Below are positions 53,605 to 63,349 of a stretch of 64,000 nt of DNA, in pieces. Each line of letters starts with the position of its first letter. Positions within the stretch are counted from its first letter, which is position 1. The position numbers were made by a program, and so were the translations under genes. This DNA is from Paraconiothyrium sp. Pb-2020 (Eukaryota > Ascomycota > Dothideomycetes > Pleosporales > Didymosphaeriaceae). The stretch spans positions 1,054,001 to 1,118,000 of the forward strand of contig JAJUBI010000009.1 in NCBI GenBank assembly GCA_022419385.1, read 5' to 3'. The notes beneath the pieces are model-generated. The model searched no databases, was not told the origin of the DNA, and saw nothing but the letters and a program-made list of their open reading frames with translations.

Positions 53605-56550
53605 TTAATGTTCCTCCGGAGGAAGCTCCTCCTCATGCTTGGGCACACTTTCAAGGAGCAATTTGTTCTCAGGTAACATCCTCATCGAAGTGGCGCTGCT
53701 GTTCTCGTAAAATGTTCTCGGATTACGTAGCTTTCCAAACATTTCCCGGAATATCGTCTGGAACCCCTTATTTACCGGCAACCTAAATTCCCCGGCCGGT
53801 TTCCACTTCGCCCACAGTGGTTCTATATTCCCTTGCGTCGGCCAGCGGTACCCGTCCTCCGCCAGCTTTTTCCTCTGCAGTGAGGACAGGTCCCTCGTAA
53901 CCATTCGATACCGCAGCATGTATCCGTAGAATGAGTAGATGGTGAGCTCCTGAAACTGCGGCCAGCGTTCATCACGGGCAAACCGCATGTTGAAGCGGCT
54001 GCCATTGTCCTGTATGTTGGACAGAGGCTGGAAAACGGGGTAGTTGGCGGCCTGGAGCTGCCAGTACTGCGTGAAGCCGCCGGCGTTGGCGTCCCATGGC
54101 TTGGGGGTGTAAACGACCGAGGGTACGGTGCGCTCAATGAGTCGATGGCAATCGGGGAGAGGCGTGTTCACGGCGAGGTCGAGCAGGGCCTCCTGAGCAG
54201 CTTCTTCGTCGGCTTGGCGCTCCTGTTCTCGTCGGAGGTTTTCGACCAAGTCCCTCAGCTCGACAAACTTGCCTTGCACCAACGCAAGACCCTGGAAAAG
54301 ACCTGAGCGGGATTGACGTGAGGCCTCCCCAATGGCGAGGGCCCCCTGGACACGACGTTGTTGTACCCTGTTGGCGGTCTCGGCTTCTTCCTGTTGAGCG
54401 GCTCTTACTGCGGCTTGGACAGCTTGTTCTTGTGCCGCCTTCTCTTGTGCCGCCTTCTCTTGTGCCGCCTTCTCTTGTGCCGCCTTCTCTGCTGCGGCCT
54501 TCTCTTCTGCGGCCTTCTCTTCTGCTGCTTTCTCAGCTGCGGCCTTCTTAGCTGCGGTCTGGGCGGCTTGCTCTTTGGCGGCTTGGGCAGCCTTTTCTTC
54601 TGCCTCTTTCTCACGTCTGCGTAGGCCCTCCTCACCATGGACGTGGTCCCAAAATTCAACGGAAATGAAGCCGAGATGCGTACAAATCTGATCGATCCAT
54701 ACACCGCTCCAGTACCTGACATAGAAGACCGAGCCACAGTCCTCAATCTGCTTCTTCACAAATGCGAGCCGCTTCCAAAACTGGCCGTGGCGCTTCAGTT
54801 CATCATCGTAGATCTGAAGGAACTTTTGACGTACGTTGTCGTGACCGACAAGCACGGATAAGATGCCTTTGTAACGGGCGTAAGTATCTTCCGCATAGAT
54901 GACTGCGATTCGGCTGCCAGTTTTCTCAGAGCGGCAGTATACTCGTTTGTCGATCGTGTTCTTGAATAAAGCTTCCTTGGCGGCTTCGACTCCGATCTTC
55001 TTGAAGAAGGCGGTCTTCTCGCGGGGGTACCTTTTGAGCCAGACAGCGTCTCGCTGGAGACCTTCCTCGTGAATCGCCTTCCAAAATTTTGAGATCTGCT
55101 CGGCGGGGATAAGCGTGCGTATCTCTTCGCGAAATTGCTCTTGAACACTCTCGACGCTACACGTACGGGCGATGTCCCTGATTTTATCGAGTCTTCTTTG
55201 CTTGGGGGCTTCTCGCTCGCGTATCTTTTCGGTCTCCTGGGCGTGGACCTCATTGAGTACATTAATGATGTCGGCAGAAAAATGGGGGTAGGTGTCGAGG
55301 GCGTTCGAGAATTTCTTTTTGGCCATCTTGACTCCCACTCGAACGGCATATTGACGGATTTCCTGGAGCAGTTGCTCTTTCTTGACCCGTGATTTTTCTT
55401 CGCGCTCATTCGCATATTGGGCCTCAAGTTGTTCGGACCATTGCTTGTTGGCGGCATCCCTCCTCTTCTTTTCCTCGTACCTCTCGAGGAGACGCCAGAA
55501 GGCCTTAGCGCGAACCATATCGTCGCTGTGCGCGAGAGTGATGCCGCGGGCGAACAGAGACCCTACATGATTGATGGTATGCTTCATCGCGTATTTCTTT
55601 ACGCGAGTTAAGAAGCATTTTTGAAGCGACATGTGTATAGTGGCGGTGTGCGAAGCAACTTCCAACAGGACCTTGAGTTGCCCCCTATAGCGGTATTCAG
55701 CCGCGATGGGCCCGTCACGCTTTGCGTCCGTTTCCATTCGGTCCAGAAGAGCGTTCAGACTGGCTTCGGCCTCAGGCGCAGTGAGGGTCGTTTTCTGGCT
55801 TTCGAGGTGCTGTTGGGGAATGACGGTGTTGGCTTGTATACAGGATACCGGATGGACAGTATGAGGTGACTGAAAGAAAACCTCCTGGAGATATACGTGA
55901 GTTTCAGGTGCGGCCCATATGTTATGTTCGCCAGATGACTCCAAACCACCGCTGGAAGCATAAACGATCTTTTTCTGGGCAATGTTGTAGTATTTGTGAT
56001 TTTGTATGGGCACCATCCTACCGTGCGCTTTGTCGTAGTACCTGCTGCCATTTGTGGGGCGTATTACAGACTTGAAGCGGTCGGTATCAACAGTTTCAGC
56101 GACATCGGCAGACTGTTGGCCAACTGAAGGAGGGAGATCGAAGTCATGGTCAAGATCGAGGTTTTGGTCGCCTGGTCGTTTGGAGTTGATCAGATCCGGA
56201 GGCGGGAGAGGGACGTCTTCGTAGTCGCCAGGATCTGGTTCAGATGGTTGCTTGAAGGGCGGCTCAAAATGAGGTTTGAAGACGCAGTATATACCAAAAG
56301 TCGCGACTACGATCAGCACAGAGACGACTAAGGCGCCTACATAAGCGCAAACAGAGCGATGACTGAAACAGGAGTAGAAGAGGAACCAAACGCTAAGAAA
56401 CCCGATGCCCGCGAGACTGTCGAAGATTCTGCCCAGTTGCTCAGGATTGACGTCCTTTTTCGCCGTGGCCACAGCTGGGGATCGAGGAACGACGTCGACT
56501 CTGGTAGCATTGTGGCGCATATTCTGTACGCGGCTGTCGTGTGAACTCAT
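53605..56550 (-). CDS. Orphan two-TM protein with long coiled coil and TolA-like repeats
   Basis: A single exon of 981 residues with no recognised domain. Two hydrophobic helices near the start (about 45-62 FDSLAGIGFLSVWFLFYS and 68-90 VGALVVSVLIVVATFGIY) are joined by a short loop, suggesting a hairpin anchor. Next is an acidic Pro-rich stretch (PSEPDPGDYEDVPLPPPD), then a segment with repeated YYDKAHGR and KYYNIAQKK patterns. About 450 residues of charged helical sequence follow (ERYEEKKRRDAANKQW, YPREKTAFFKKIGVEAAKEA). Residues about 640-715 are EKAAQ/EKAAEE repeats like bacterial TolA spacers, then a globular end (YTPKPWDANAGGFTQYW, IYSFYGYMLRYRM). Codon use looks like its neighbours and gives no sign of transfer. 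Function unknown; a membrane tether or scaffold is the best guess. Confidence 0.8.
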   Translation of the reverse strand: MSSHDSRVQNMRHNATRVDVVPRSPAVATAKKDVNPEQLGRIFDSLAGIGFLSVWFLFYSCFSHRSVCAYVGALVVSVLIVVATFGIYCVFKPHFEPPFKQPSEPDPGDYEDVPLPPPDLINSKRPGDQNLDLDHDFDLPPSVGQQSADVAETVDTDRFKSVIRPTNGSRYYDKAHGRMVPIQNHKYYNIAQKKIVYASSGGLESSGEHNIWAAPETHVYLQEVFFQSPHTVHPVSCIQANTVIPQQHLESQKTTLTAPEAEASLNALLDRMETDAKRDGPIAAEYRYRGQLKVLLEVASHTATIHMSLQKCFLTRVKKYAMKHTINHVGSLFARGITLAHSDDMVRAKAFWRLLERYEEKKRRDAANKQWSEQLEAQYANEREEKSRVKKEQLLQEIRQYAVRVGVKMAKKKFSNALDTYPHFSADIINVLNEVHAQETEKIREREAPKQRRLDKIRDIARTCSVESVQEQFREEIRTLIPAEQISKFWKAIHEEGLQRDAVWLKRYPREKTAFFKKIGVEAAKEALFKNTIDKRVYCRSEKTGSRIAVIYAEDTYARYKGILSVLVGHDNVRQKFLQIYDDELKRHGQFWKRLAFVKKQIEDCGSVFYVRYWSGVWIDQICTHLGFISVEFWDHVHGEEGLRRREKEAEEKAAQAAKEQAAQTAAKKAAAEKAAEEKAAEEKAAAEKAAQEKAAQEKAAQEKAAQEQAVQAAVRAAQQEEAETANRVQQRRVQGALAIGEASRQSRSGLFQGLALVQGKFVELRDLVENLRREQERQADEEAAQEALLDLAVNTPLPDCHRLIERTVPSVVYTPKPWDANAGGFTQYWQLQAANYPVFQPLSNIQDNGSRFNMRFARDERWPQFQELTIYSFYGYMLRYRMVTRDLSSLQRKKLAEDGYRWPTQGNIEPLWAKWKPAGEFRLPVNKGFQTIFREMFGKLRNPRTFYENSSATSMRMLPENKLLLESVPKHEEELPPEEH
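54431..54560 (-). repeat. 15-bp coding minisatellite (EKAAQ/EKAAE units)
   Basis: Eight to nine tandem 15-bp units, the most identical being TGTGCCGCCTTCTCT on the plus strand (about 54431-54490), then diverging to GCTGCGGCCTTCTCT types. They encode pentapeptides in the orphan coiled-coil protein and should be length-polymorphic. Confidence 0.9.
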
Positions 56551-58120
56551 GGCGGTGAAGCTATGGCGAGCGCCACAAAGAACAAGGGTTGATGGATCTG
56601 AAGATACTGTGGATCACCTTTCGCGGTTGAAGATCGCGGAAGTGAGAGTGCAGGTGTCTGCGGCGCCGTCGTGGGGCGGGGCAAGCTTTTATAGTGGGTG
56701 GTGTCTGCGCGGGCCAAAATCCCGCTTGCTGAGCGTGTGCGTGGTGGTGACGTCGATTAGGCTGGAGATTTGATTTTTTAAGGCATCAGGTGAAGTGAAG
56801 AACGGGGCCGGAAAGTGAGAGTGAACATGAATATGAATGCGGAGAATGCACACAACAGGCCAAACTATTAGCTCCCATCAGAGCATACGGAACTCTAACA
56901 GTGTCAACGGAAGCTCTCTGGCTAGCTCGATCCAAGAGCATAAAAGCGTCGCAGATGCAGATTTGCTACTCAGTTCGGGCAGAACCGACGTTGCTACCAA
57001 TCTGGGTGCTTCTTCCTCAATATGTTCGTGTTCACCCTGGATATTATGGAACACTTCTCAAGCACAGCACATGTTTACGCCTCTGAGAATTTGATTCAAA
57101 TGGTGCTTTGTGATTACTGTTGGCACGTCTCGATCTCTTTTCTATGATAGCTACCTAGGTATGCTACTGCATATGCTTGTTGAATTACCCTCTCATAAAA
57201 TTCTCGCTGAAATATATCTTTAGACGTAAAGCTTCATAGTTGGCGTACCGTGACCAGGGAGTGAAAATGGTAGCTGACATATGGACCCAGTAAACTAAGA
57301 CTACTTTACGACACGTCTATCAATAACAGGATAGCTGGTATCCAACTAAAAGGTCCTGCTGCTACCCTAAACATCAAGGTCATACACTCTCTCCCTACTC
57401 TTATACCTGCAAAAGCTTCTGAACCTGTAGTACGTCCTTGGTTCTCATCCGTGTAGTTAGGAACTATGCGGAATCATGAGCTTTCTGGTGGAGTGCGAGC
57501 ATCCTTAGGCAGTCAGACTTGGTTTTAGATAGATGCTGCTTTCCTATACAAATTATGCTCCTTTTGGGAATTCGTGAGTTAAGAGCTTGCACATAGATGT
57601 GACCTACTGTATAATGCTTTAACGGCAAGAGAATACATCACGGCGAAGAGATGCTGGCGGAAATTGTTTAGTTCTAATAGGGTGCCCAAACATCGATAAA
57701 TTAACAAAATTTGTAGCATATGACAGAGTGACAATGCCTTGGTGGTGAATTAAGTTCGGAATTCAAGAGATATAGAAAGCTTCGTAATTGTTTGACAATC
57801 GCTTCACGTAATTGGGCTAGCAAGATTCACAGACCCTTGTTTGACATGCTTCTGTCTGTTCATGAGGAAGGCGTGACAGTCTAACCTGCGAGATTCCATA
57901 CTCCTGTTCTTCGCGATTGAGGTGTATTAACTATATAAGGCCAATTCCCCGATACCTGTAAGGGCAGACATCTTTACCTCTACTCTCAATATTACAAGCC
58001 TACAAGCTCAGCCCTTACATCTCTTGGTCCTCATTTCCGGACGATTCAAGTCACGAAGACTCAGGGAAAGGCGTTACAACTAATTTGAAAAAGACACTGC
58101 ATTCTTCTACCAACATCAGA
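56551..58120. other. Gene-free 1.6 kb upstream of the cysteine-rich cluster
   Basis: The proximal 0.3 kb is the promoter of the orphan gene (minus). From about 57080 to 57930 the DNA is AT-rich with few ORFs. A TATA-like box lies at 57932-57939. No transposon ends or coding remnants were recognised, although an old repeat-induced mutated element cannot be excluded. Confidence 0.5.
57932..57939 (+). promoter_or_regulatory. Possible TATA box upstream of the two-module Cys-rich gene
   Basis: TATATAAG about 180 bp upstream of the start codon, followed by a pyrimidine-rich leader. It implies a 5' UTR of about 150 bp, long compared with the TATA-to-ATG spacing of the paralogue at 63350. Confidence 0.4.
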
Positions 58121-59201
58121 ATGCGCGCAGTGGCCTATCTTTCACACGCTCTCGCTCTGCGCCAAGCTCCATCACCAGCTCCCACCCCAACTCCCACTCC
58201 AGCTGTCAACCCTTCACCCATGACCACTCCTTCATCGATAATGGTTCCAGACAACTCTACGTGCGCCCCCGAGCGCGGAACTCCTGGCTCGGTATTTATC
58301 TGTGGCACCCCCGGGGACTGCGCATGGTGGGAGTACACCAAGATGACCAAGGATTGTCGGGTTCTTGGGGGATCGTTCCAAAGTCCCTCGCTGGTCGGCC
58401 CTGATTATGGCGGCCATTGCCACCTGTACACGAGCAATGATTGCAAAGATGGGGAAGAAGTCGTGTTCGTAAGCAAACCGAATGCCCCGCTGCCTGTCCC
58501 GACAAAGCCTACGTAAGTACTGGGGTATTATTTCTCACGTCTACATGTGTAACATGTTGTTATGTGTTCTTGGATCCTGTAGCTCACCGCAACGTACAGG
58601 AAAATTACCTGCCCAGGGATAACGGGTGAGAACATCCCTCAGGGTGCTCCAAAAGCTATAAAGTGCTACGACAAACTAGATCATCCTTCTACAACTCCTA
58701 CAACTCCAAGCCCTACCTCGAGCGCCGTTCCAGCGGCCGTTGTCCAGACTCCTCCGGCAGGATGCACGTCACCTGCTCTCGCCGGCCGCCAAAACACAAT
58801 ACCCACGCCCGACTATTGCAAATGCGTCCCGGGCAACGGTCACCCAGGCGCCGTTTACATGTGTAAGAATGGAGCAACGAGCGCAGCGGGATGTGAATGG
58901 TTCGACTACGAGAGGACCAAGAATTGCGCTTCTCTTGATATGATGGGAATGAAAACACCGTACCTCATAGGACCTGACTTTGGTGGATACTGCCAGCTCT
59001 ACACCACCCCCACTTGTGATGAGAAGTCAGAGGTCTGGATGGACAACAAAGAAGAGTCGAAGTAAGTTTACAGAAGTACCGAGGATTGGGTTTCCTACAC
59101 TAATGCACTTGAGTAGGAAAATTGTTTGCCCAGGTAGGACACTGGGTCCGGATCCTTCTGAGATGGCAAAAGCCGTGGCTATCAAGTGTTTTGATTCTTA
59201 G
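58121..59201 (+). CDS. Two-module cysteine-rich protein, candidate effector
   Basis: Three exons, 58121..58512, 58600..59061 and 59117..59201, with introns of 87 and 55 bp; 312 residues. Module 1 (about 46-160) holds GTPGSVFIC, CAWWEYTKMTKDC, VGPDYGGHCHLYT, then KITCPGITG and AIKCYDK. Module 2 (about 200-312) has the same order: GHPGAVYMC, CEWFDYERTKNC, IGPDFGGYCQLYT, KIVCPGRT, AIKCFDS. A Thr/Pro/Ser linker joins them. Both introns fall just before the K-I-x-C-P-G block of each module in the same phase, which confirms the splice model and shows duplication of a whole exon pair. The N-terminus MRAVAYLSHALALRQ is only weakly like a signal peptide. I do not know the family. G-P-D-x-G-x-x-C-x-L-Y patterns occur in small secreted fungal proteins. 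Confidence 0.75.
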
Positions 59202-60005
59202 ATCATCTTGGCTCCTGACGCTGGAACGCCAGCTCGTACTGTGACGGCCACCGTCAGTGCTTCGCCGGTAGCTGCAGTCATGCTCCGGTGGAAGCTGCCG
59301 TTAAAACTGCCCGAGTGTCGGCGTCACCTCATTCATTTTCTGAGCTTTGTAAAGTCCCCATGAATCAGTGTGGTCCTTATTGTGGAGTTTCGAACTGATC
59401 ATTTTGCTGCGACATTCGTTATTTGCGATGGTTTGGAGGCTGTGCCGATTTGGAACTTTTTATTCGTTGCATTGCGTATCAGACGGTGTCAGCTCATTGG
59501 TATATCTACCATAGGTTTGTAGGCGGTCGTGACGAAGTTGGGTTTTTGTATAGTTTTGTCTTATAGTGGGAAGAAATATGAGCGGAAGGATTTTGTAAGA
59601 CTTACACGTATAGATCATGTTCTACCGATATTGCGCGCCAATGTGAAGCTGATTTGTTGCATGAGGCTGGACTGGCTGGCCAATGGACGAGCCCCTGCAA
59701 ATCTCAATTGAACAATGGTCAAACGGTCATGGAGCGAAAGTGTTCTGTTCGGAGCAATAATGACGTCTGGTGCCGTTTAGAGAGAACTACAGTGTAGCTT
59801 CCTCAGCTAAGCCTATCTTAGACTAAGCTAAGCTAAGCGGTTCCTTCGGCTATCTTTGTGAAATCGCCCCTTTGGTGACATCGTTCTGAACCTCATCTCA
59901 GGATGTTCCGGTCGTGTCCCATATCCCTCCTTGTATGATGTGGTCAACGCGCTCATATGCCAAGATCGTCCTGTTCAGCATCGGTGGTGTTTGGTTCAAG
60001 AACGA
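59202..60005. promoter_or_regulatory. Intergenic region and promoter of the Zn2Cys6 gene
   Basis: About 0.8 kb. The CTAAG/CTTAG repeat block at 59814-59838 is the only structure I see. A 60-codon ORF at 59529 has no motif. Confidence 0.45.
59814..59838. repeat. CTAAG direct and inverted repeats upstream of the Zn2Cys6 gene
   Basis: AGCTAAGC occurs, then CTTAGACTAAG (an inverted pair), then AGCTAAGCTAAGC as direct repeats, ending about 170 bp before the start codon. The arrangement looks like a clustered binding site; the binder is unknown. Confidence 0.45.
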
Positions 60006-61603
60006 ATGGCGCGTCCAACATGGAGCACAGGCTGCCATGCCTGCAGGAAAATGAAGAAGAAGGTACGTAGTCTCCTACCAATACTGGTTAAATATCTTCT
60101 GAGCGGGTCTAGTGCGATGGGACAAGGCCAGGATGTATGCGGTGTAAAAAGGCTGCAAGGCAGTGTCCCGGCTACCGTTCTGAACAGCAAGTTATATTTA
60201 GGTCAATGAACGACTCCGCTAAGTCGCGAGCCAATAAGCCTACAATGCTATCCATGACTCCCGGTAGTTACAATCCGTTTTTTATTCAGCCTTCAACCGA
60301 CTGGGCGCAATTCGCTATCTCTCGATTTGTCTATCATTACGTAGAGCCGCCGTCCATACACGGTCTGCCTGGATACCTAGAATTCCTGCCAACGATGCTC
60401 AATTCTGCAGACAGAAGTCTGCAAACATCCTTATTGGCCACTTCACTGGCGAGCTTAGCAAATGTATCCGGAAATGAACATTTGTATACTGAATCGAGGA
60501 TACAGTACGGGCGCGCATTGCGATCGCTTCATACTGGACTTAGCGTCAAAACCATCGCAACCGAGGATCATACTTTGCTTGCGGTCTTACTTCTACAAAA
60601 ATACGAAGTGAGTGTTCAAGCACGGCATCAGCATTAAGCTAACTGAAACGAGACCATCACTGGCAAACTCGACTTGCAGAAAGATCCGCATGAGAAAGCG
60701 ACTACAGAGATCATGCGTCTCCGACACCTGGATCACGCATCTCTATCTAACAGGTCAAGCAGCTTATCGAGAGTCGTGCTAATCCGGAAAGAGATCAATG
60801 CGATGGACCATCGCATGAACAGTAGCATGGACGTTGGAGAATGCTACATCGATACGCAGCAGTCAGTGGGAGCTAGCCTCCGCGCGTCTCTACGAGATGT
60901 GTCTTCAGCTACGAAACGGCTAGAAGCCTGCTCTAACGTACAAGGCATGGCTACTGACTCGCAAATGAAGGCTTTCACAGAAGCGTGGACGTTTGCTGCT
61001 AATGTTTACGATCAGCTTCTGCTCTGGCCGTCGACTCATCCGTACGCATGGAAGATGAAAGCCTGCGTTATGACACCCTCGAATATCGAGGGGCTGATCA
61101 ATCGCAAAGGTCAAGTGTATGTTTTCGCAAGCCTACAGTATGGTGCGATATTTGGAGCCTACCATTGTAGCCGCATTCACCTGTGCCAAAGCTTGCGCAG
61201 AGCGTATCAATTCATACATCGACAGCCCTCTAGTCCATCTTTCGAGGCCGATATCGCACCGTCAGAGGACGAGGTGCTGGAGACGCTGAATTTAAGTGTT
61301 GACGACTTGTTTGGCACCAGCCCATTCATGCTGGGCGACATCAACCAAGAAGGACAGCCCAACGTAAATTTCGAAAGAAGAGCTTTGGGGGCCTTTTTCC
61401 TGCTGCGGAGCGTATACGTGGCGCTTTCTTTAGATACTCTATCGCGGTCACAGCTGCAGAAGCTCCTCAATCTCCTCAGGCGCATCGGAACCGAATTTGG
61501 TATCAAGACAGCATCAGCCCGACGACGCAAGTGGCTTGCACAGCATCCCGAGTGGACATGTTTGGATATAGGATCACATTCAGCCCCAAAAGCGCAGGAC
61601 TAG
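60006..61603 (+). CDS. Zn2Cys6 transcription factor
   Basis: Three exons, 60006..60062, 60113..60607 and 60653..61603; introns 50 and 45 bp; about 500 residues. The first intron splits the zinc cluster; splicing gives CHACRKMKKKC joined to DGTRPGCMRCKKAARQC, a CX2CX6CX6CX2CX6C cluster, followed by PGYR as in many fungal regulators. A Fungal_trans_2-like region follows (QFAISRFVYHYVEPP, LLATSLASLANVSG, EDHTLLAVLLLQKYE). For intron 2 I chose the acceptor at 60651-60652, eight bases after GCTAAC, giving QKYE|TITGKLDL; a second acceptor 21 bases later is also in frame. It lies between the two Cys-rich genes, so it may control them. That is inference from position. Confidence 0.85.
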
Positions 61604-61807
61604 CCATGTCAGGTATGGTCGCAAGTTCAATTTCGACGAATCACGTCTCTACAGCGCTATTCCATGGCTGAGTTAGGGTTGCTTCATCATCTGTGCCGCC
61701 TCCGCGATGAGCGCATCGACACTAAAGTCCAACTGAATTTCAATTAAGTCAAATTTAAATCACGTCGATGATCTGACAGTCGGAGTTTACCAAAAGCCGA
61801 TCGTACC

Positions 61808-61815
61808 TATATAAA
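61808..61815 (+). promoter_or_regulatory. TATA box of the secreted amidohydrolase gene
   Basis: TATATAAA lies 19 bp before an in-frame ATG at 61827 and 70 bp before the next at 61878. Transcription would start near 61840, so the second ATG is the likely start of translation. Confidence 0.5.
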
Positions 61816-61877
61816 CGGGTTTGGCCATGAAGTGCTTGGGGGTCCGAGTCTCGTTTCAATACTTTGCATTCTGCAAT

Positions 61878-63110
61878 ATGCTCCTCGAACATCTCTATTG
61901 CTATCTCTTCGGTGCTGTTCTACTAGCACTTCCAACCTTCGGTTGCGGGCCTCATCCAGGCAACGCCGCTCCGTTCGATATCCCGAGTCTCATTACTGCC
62001 AACAACCTCGCCCGACCCAACAGTAGTACCGCACCTCACAAGAAGATTGCCTTGGACAACGTCCGCGTCTTCGACGGTACATGCATTCTTCCACCTTCTA
62101 CTGTCGTAATCGATGGCCCTCTCATCGGATCAAACATTACGGGTGCTGAACATATCGACGGCAAGGGAGGCGTATTGTTGCCAGGCTTGATCGACGCACA
62201 TATTCACCCCACGAATATAACGCATATGCAAGAGCTCGCAAAATGGGGAGTCACAAGCGGTTTCGTGATGGCCTGCTTCTCGCAAGAGCTATGCTCATCG
62301 CTCAGTAACCATACCGCCCTCCCTTCTGTCCTGCGATCGAGCGTTCCTGCTTCAGCGCCCGGTAGTGTACATGGCAATATCACGATAGGAGCTACGCGCG
62401 ACATTTCGCTCCTGATCAACGGCACTGCGGCAGTTCCATCCTGGATAAACAGTCAACTCGCCGGTCAAGACCCTGACTACTTCAAGTTCATCGCCGAAAT
62501 ACCTGGTCTCGACCAAGCTACATTAGACTTGCTTGTCGAGGACGCCCACCAATACGGCAAGAAAGGCGTTATGCACGCTGCCACGCTTGAGGCCTATACT
62601 CAGGCTATCCTCTCCCGTACAGACCACATCCACCACGCGCCGCTCGACCACGGAATTTCCTCCGCTTTAGTCAAAACCATGTTGCAACAGGGTCAGATTT
62701 CCACACCGACGCTAACGATGATGCGCGCCACCGCCCTCAAACTCGGGAACACATCCGGCAGAAACTTCACGGCCGCTCTCTCAACCACGTCCCTCCTTCA
62801 CAGAGCTGGTGTACCCATCCTCACCGGCACGGACGCAAACACACAGTCTGGTGTCCCTGCGACGGTGCCGTTTGGAACCTCACTGCATGATGAGCTAGAG
62901 AACCTTGTTGAGGCAGGCATGTCGAACATAGAAGCACTGCTGGCGGCTACTGTGAAGCCTGCGAGGGCTTTTGGCCTGTGGGATAGGGGTACGATTCTGG
63001 CAGGTATGAGGGCAGATCTCGTGCTTGTTGGCGGTGATCCGCTCCAGGACATCAAGAACACGAGGGATATTAGAAGGGTATGGATTGGAGGCGTGCAGGT
63101 AGGGCAGTAG
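61878..63110 (+). CDS. Secreted amidohydrolase (metal-dependent hydrolase superfamily)
   Basis: A single exon of 410 residues from MLLEHLYCYLFGAVLLALPTF, a good signal peptide. Starting at 61827 instead would bury it and would fall before the expected transcription start. The barrel has GVLLPGLIDAHIHPT with the H-x-H metal pair, KKGVMHAATLEAY and DHIHHAPLDHG with further His ligands, PTLTMM, and GVPILTGTDAN with the catalytic Asp. The ending GTILAGMRADLVLVGGDPL is typical of the superfamily. These enzymes hydrolyse amides, including peptides and imides, and several fungal members degrade mycotoxins or metabolites. The substrate is unknown. Several N-glycosylation sequons (NIT, NHT, NGT, NTS, NFT) fit secretion. 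It is only 275 bp behind the regulator and 240 bp ahead of the next Cys-rich gene. Confidence 0.88.
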   Translation: MLLEHLYCYLFGAVLLALPTFGCGPHPGNAAPFDIPSLITANNLARPNSSTAPHKKIALDNVRVFDGTCILPPSTVVIDGPLIGSNITGAEHIDGKGGVLLPGLIDAHIHPTNITHMQELAKWGVTSGFVMACFSQELCSSLSNHTALPSVLRSSVPASAPGSVHGNITIGATRDISLLINGTAAVPSWINSQLAGQDPDYFKFIAEIPGLDQATLDLLVEDAHQYGKKGVMHAATLEAYTQAILSRTDHIHHAPLDHGISSALVKTMLQQGQISTPTLTMMRATALKLGNTSGRNFTAALSTTSLLHRAGVPILTGTDANTQSGVPATVPFGTSLHDELENLVEAGMSNIEALLAATVKPARAFGLWDRGTILAGMRADLVLVGGDPLQDIKNTRDIRRVWIGGVQVGQ

Positions 63111-63308
63111 CACTAAATCGCTTAGTGCATATATTTGTACGAGCATTGTGCCTCAAGGTGGCGTAGACTAGCGACAAGGGTGTCGGTGATTCATATCAGT
63201 GCTTCACGTCGTGATCAATATTCATTCACGCGCCAGTCTTGTTACAAGCATATATACAATGTTTGCTGACCTTGATCTCTGCACATTATCGATTTTTTCC
63301 TCTCTATC

Positions 63309-63316
63309 TATAAAAA
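63309..63316 (+). promoter_or_regulatory. TATA box of the single-module Cys-rich gene
   Basis: TATAAAAA is 34 bp upstream of the start codon, implying a very short leader. Confidence 0.5.
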
Positions 63317-63349
63317 GTAACGTTGTAACAAACACTTAAACTCGCTAGA

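Noticed and set aside
57100..57930. Possible AT-rich transposon relic
   Set aside because: No terminal repeats, target duplication or coding remnant could be seen. AT-richness alone is not enough.
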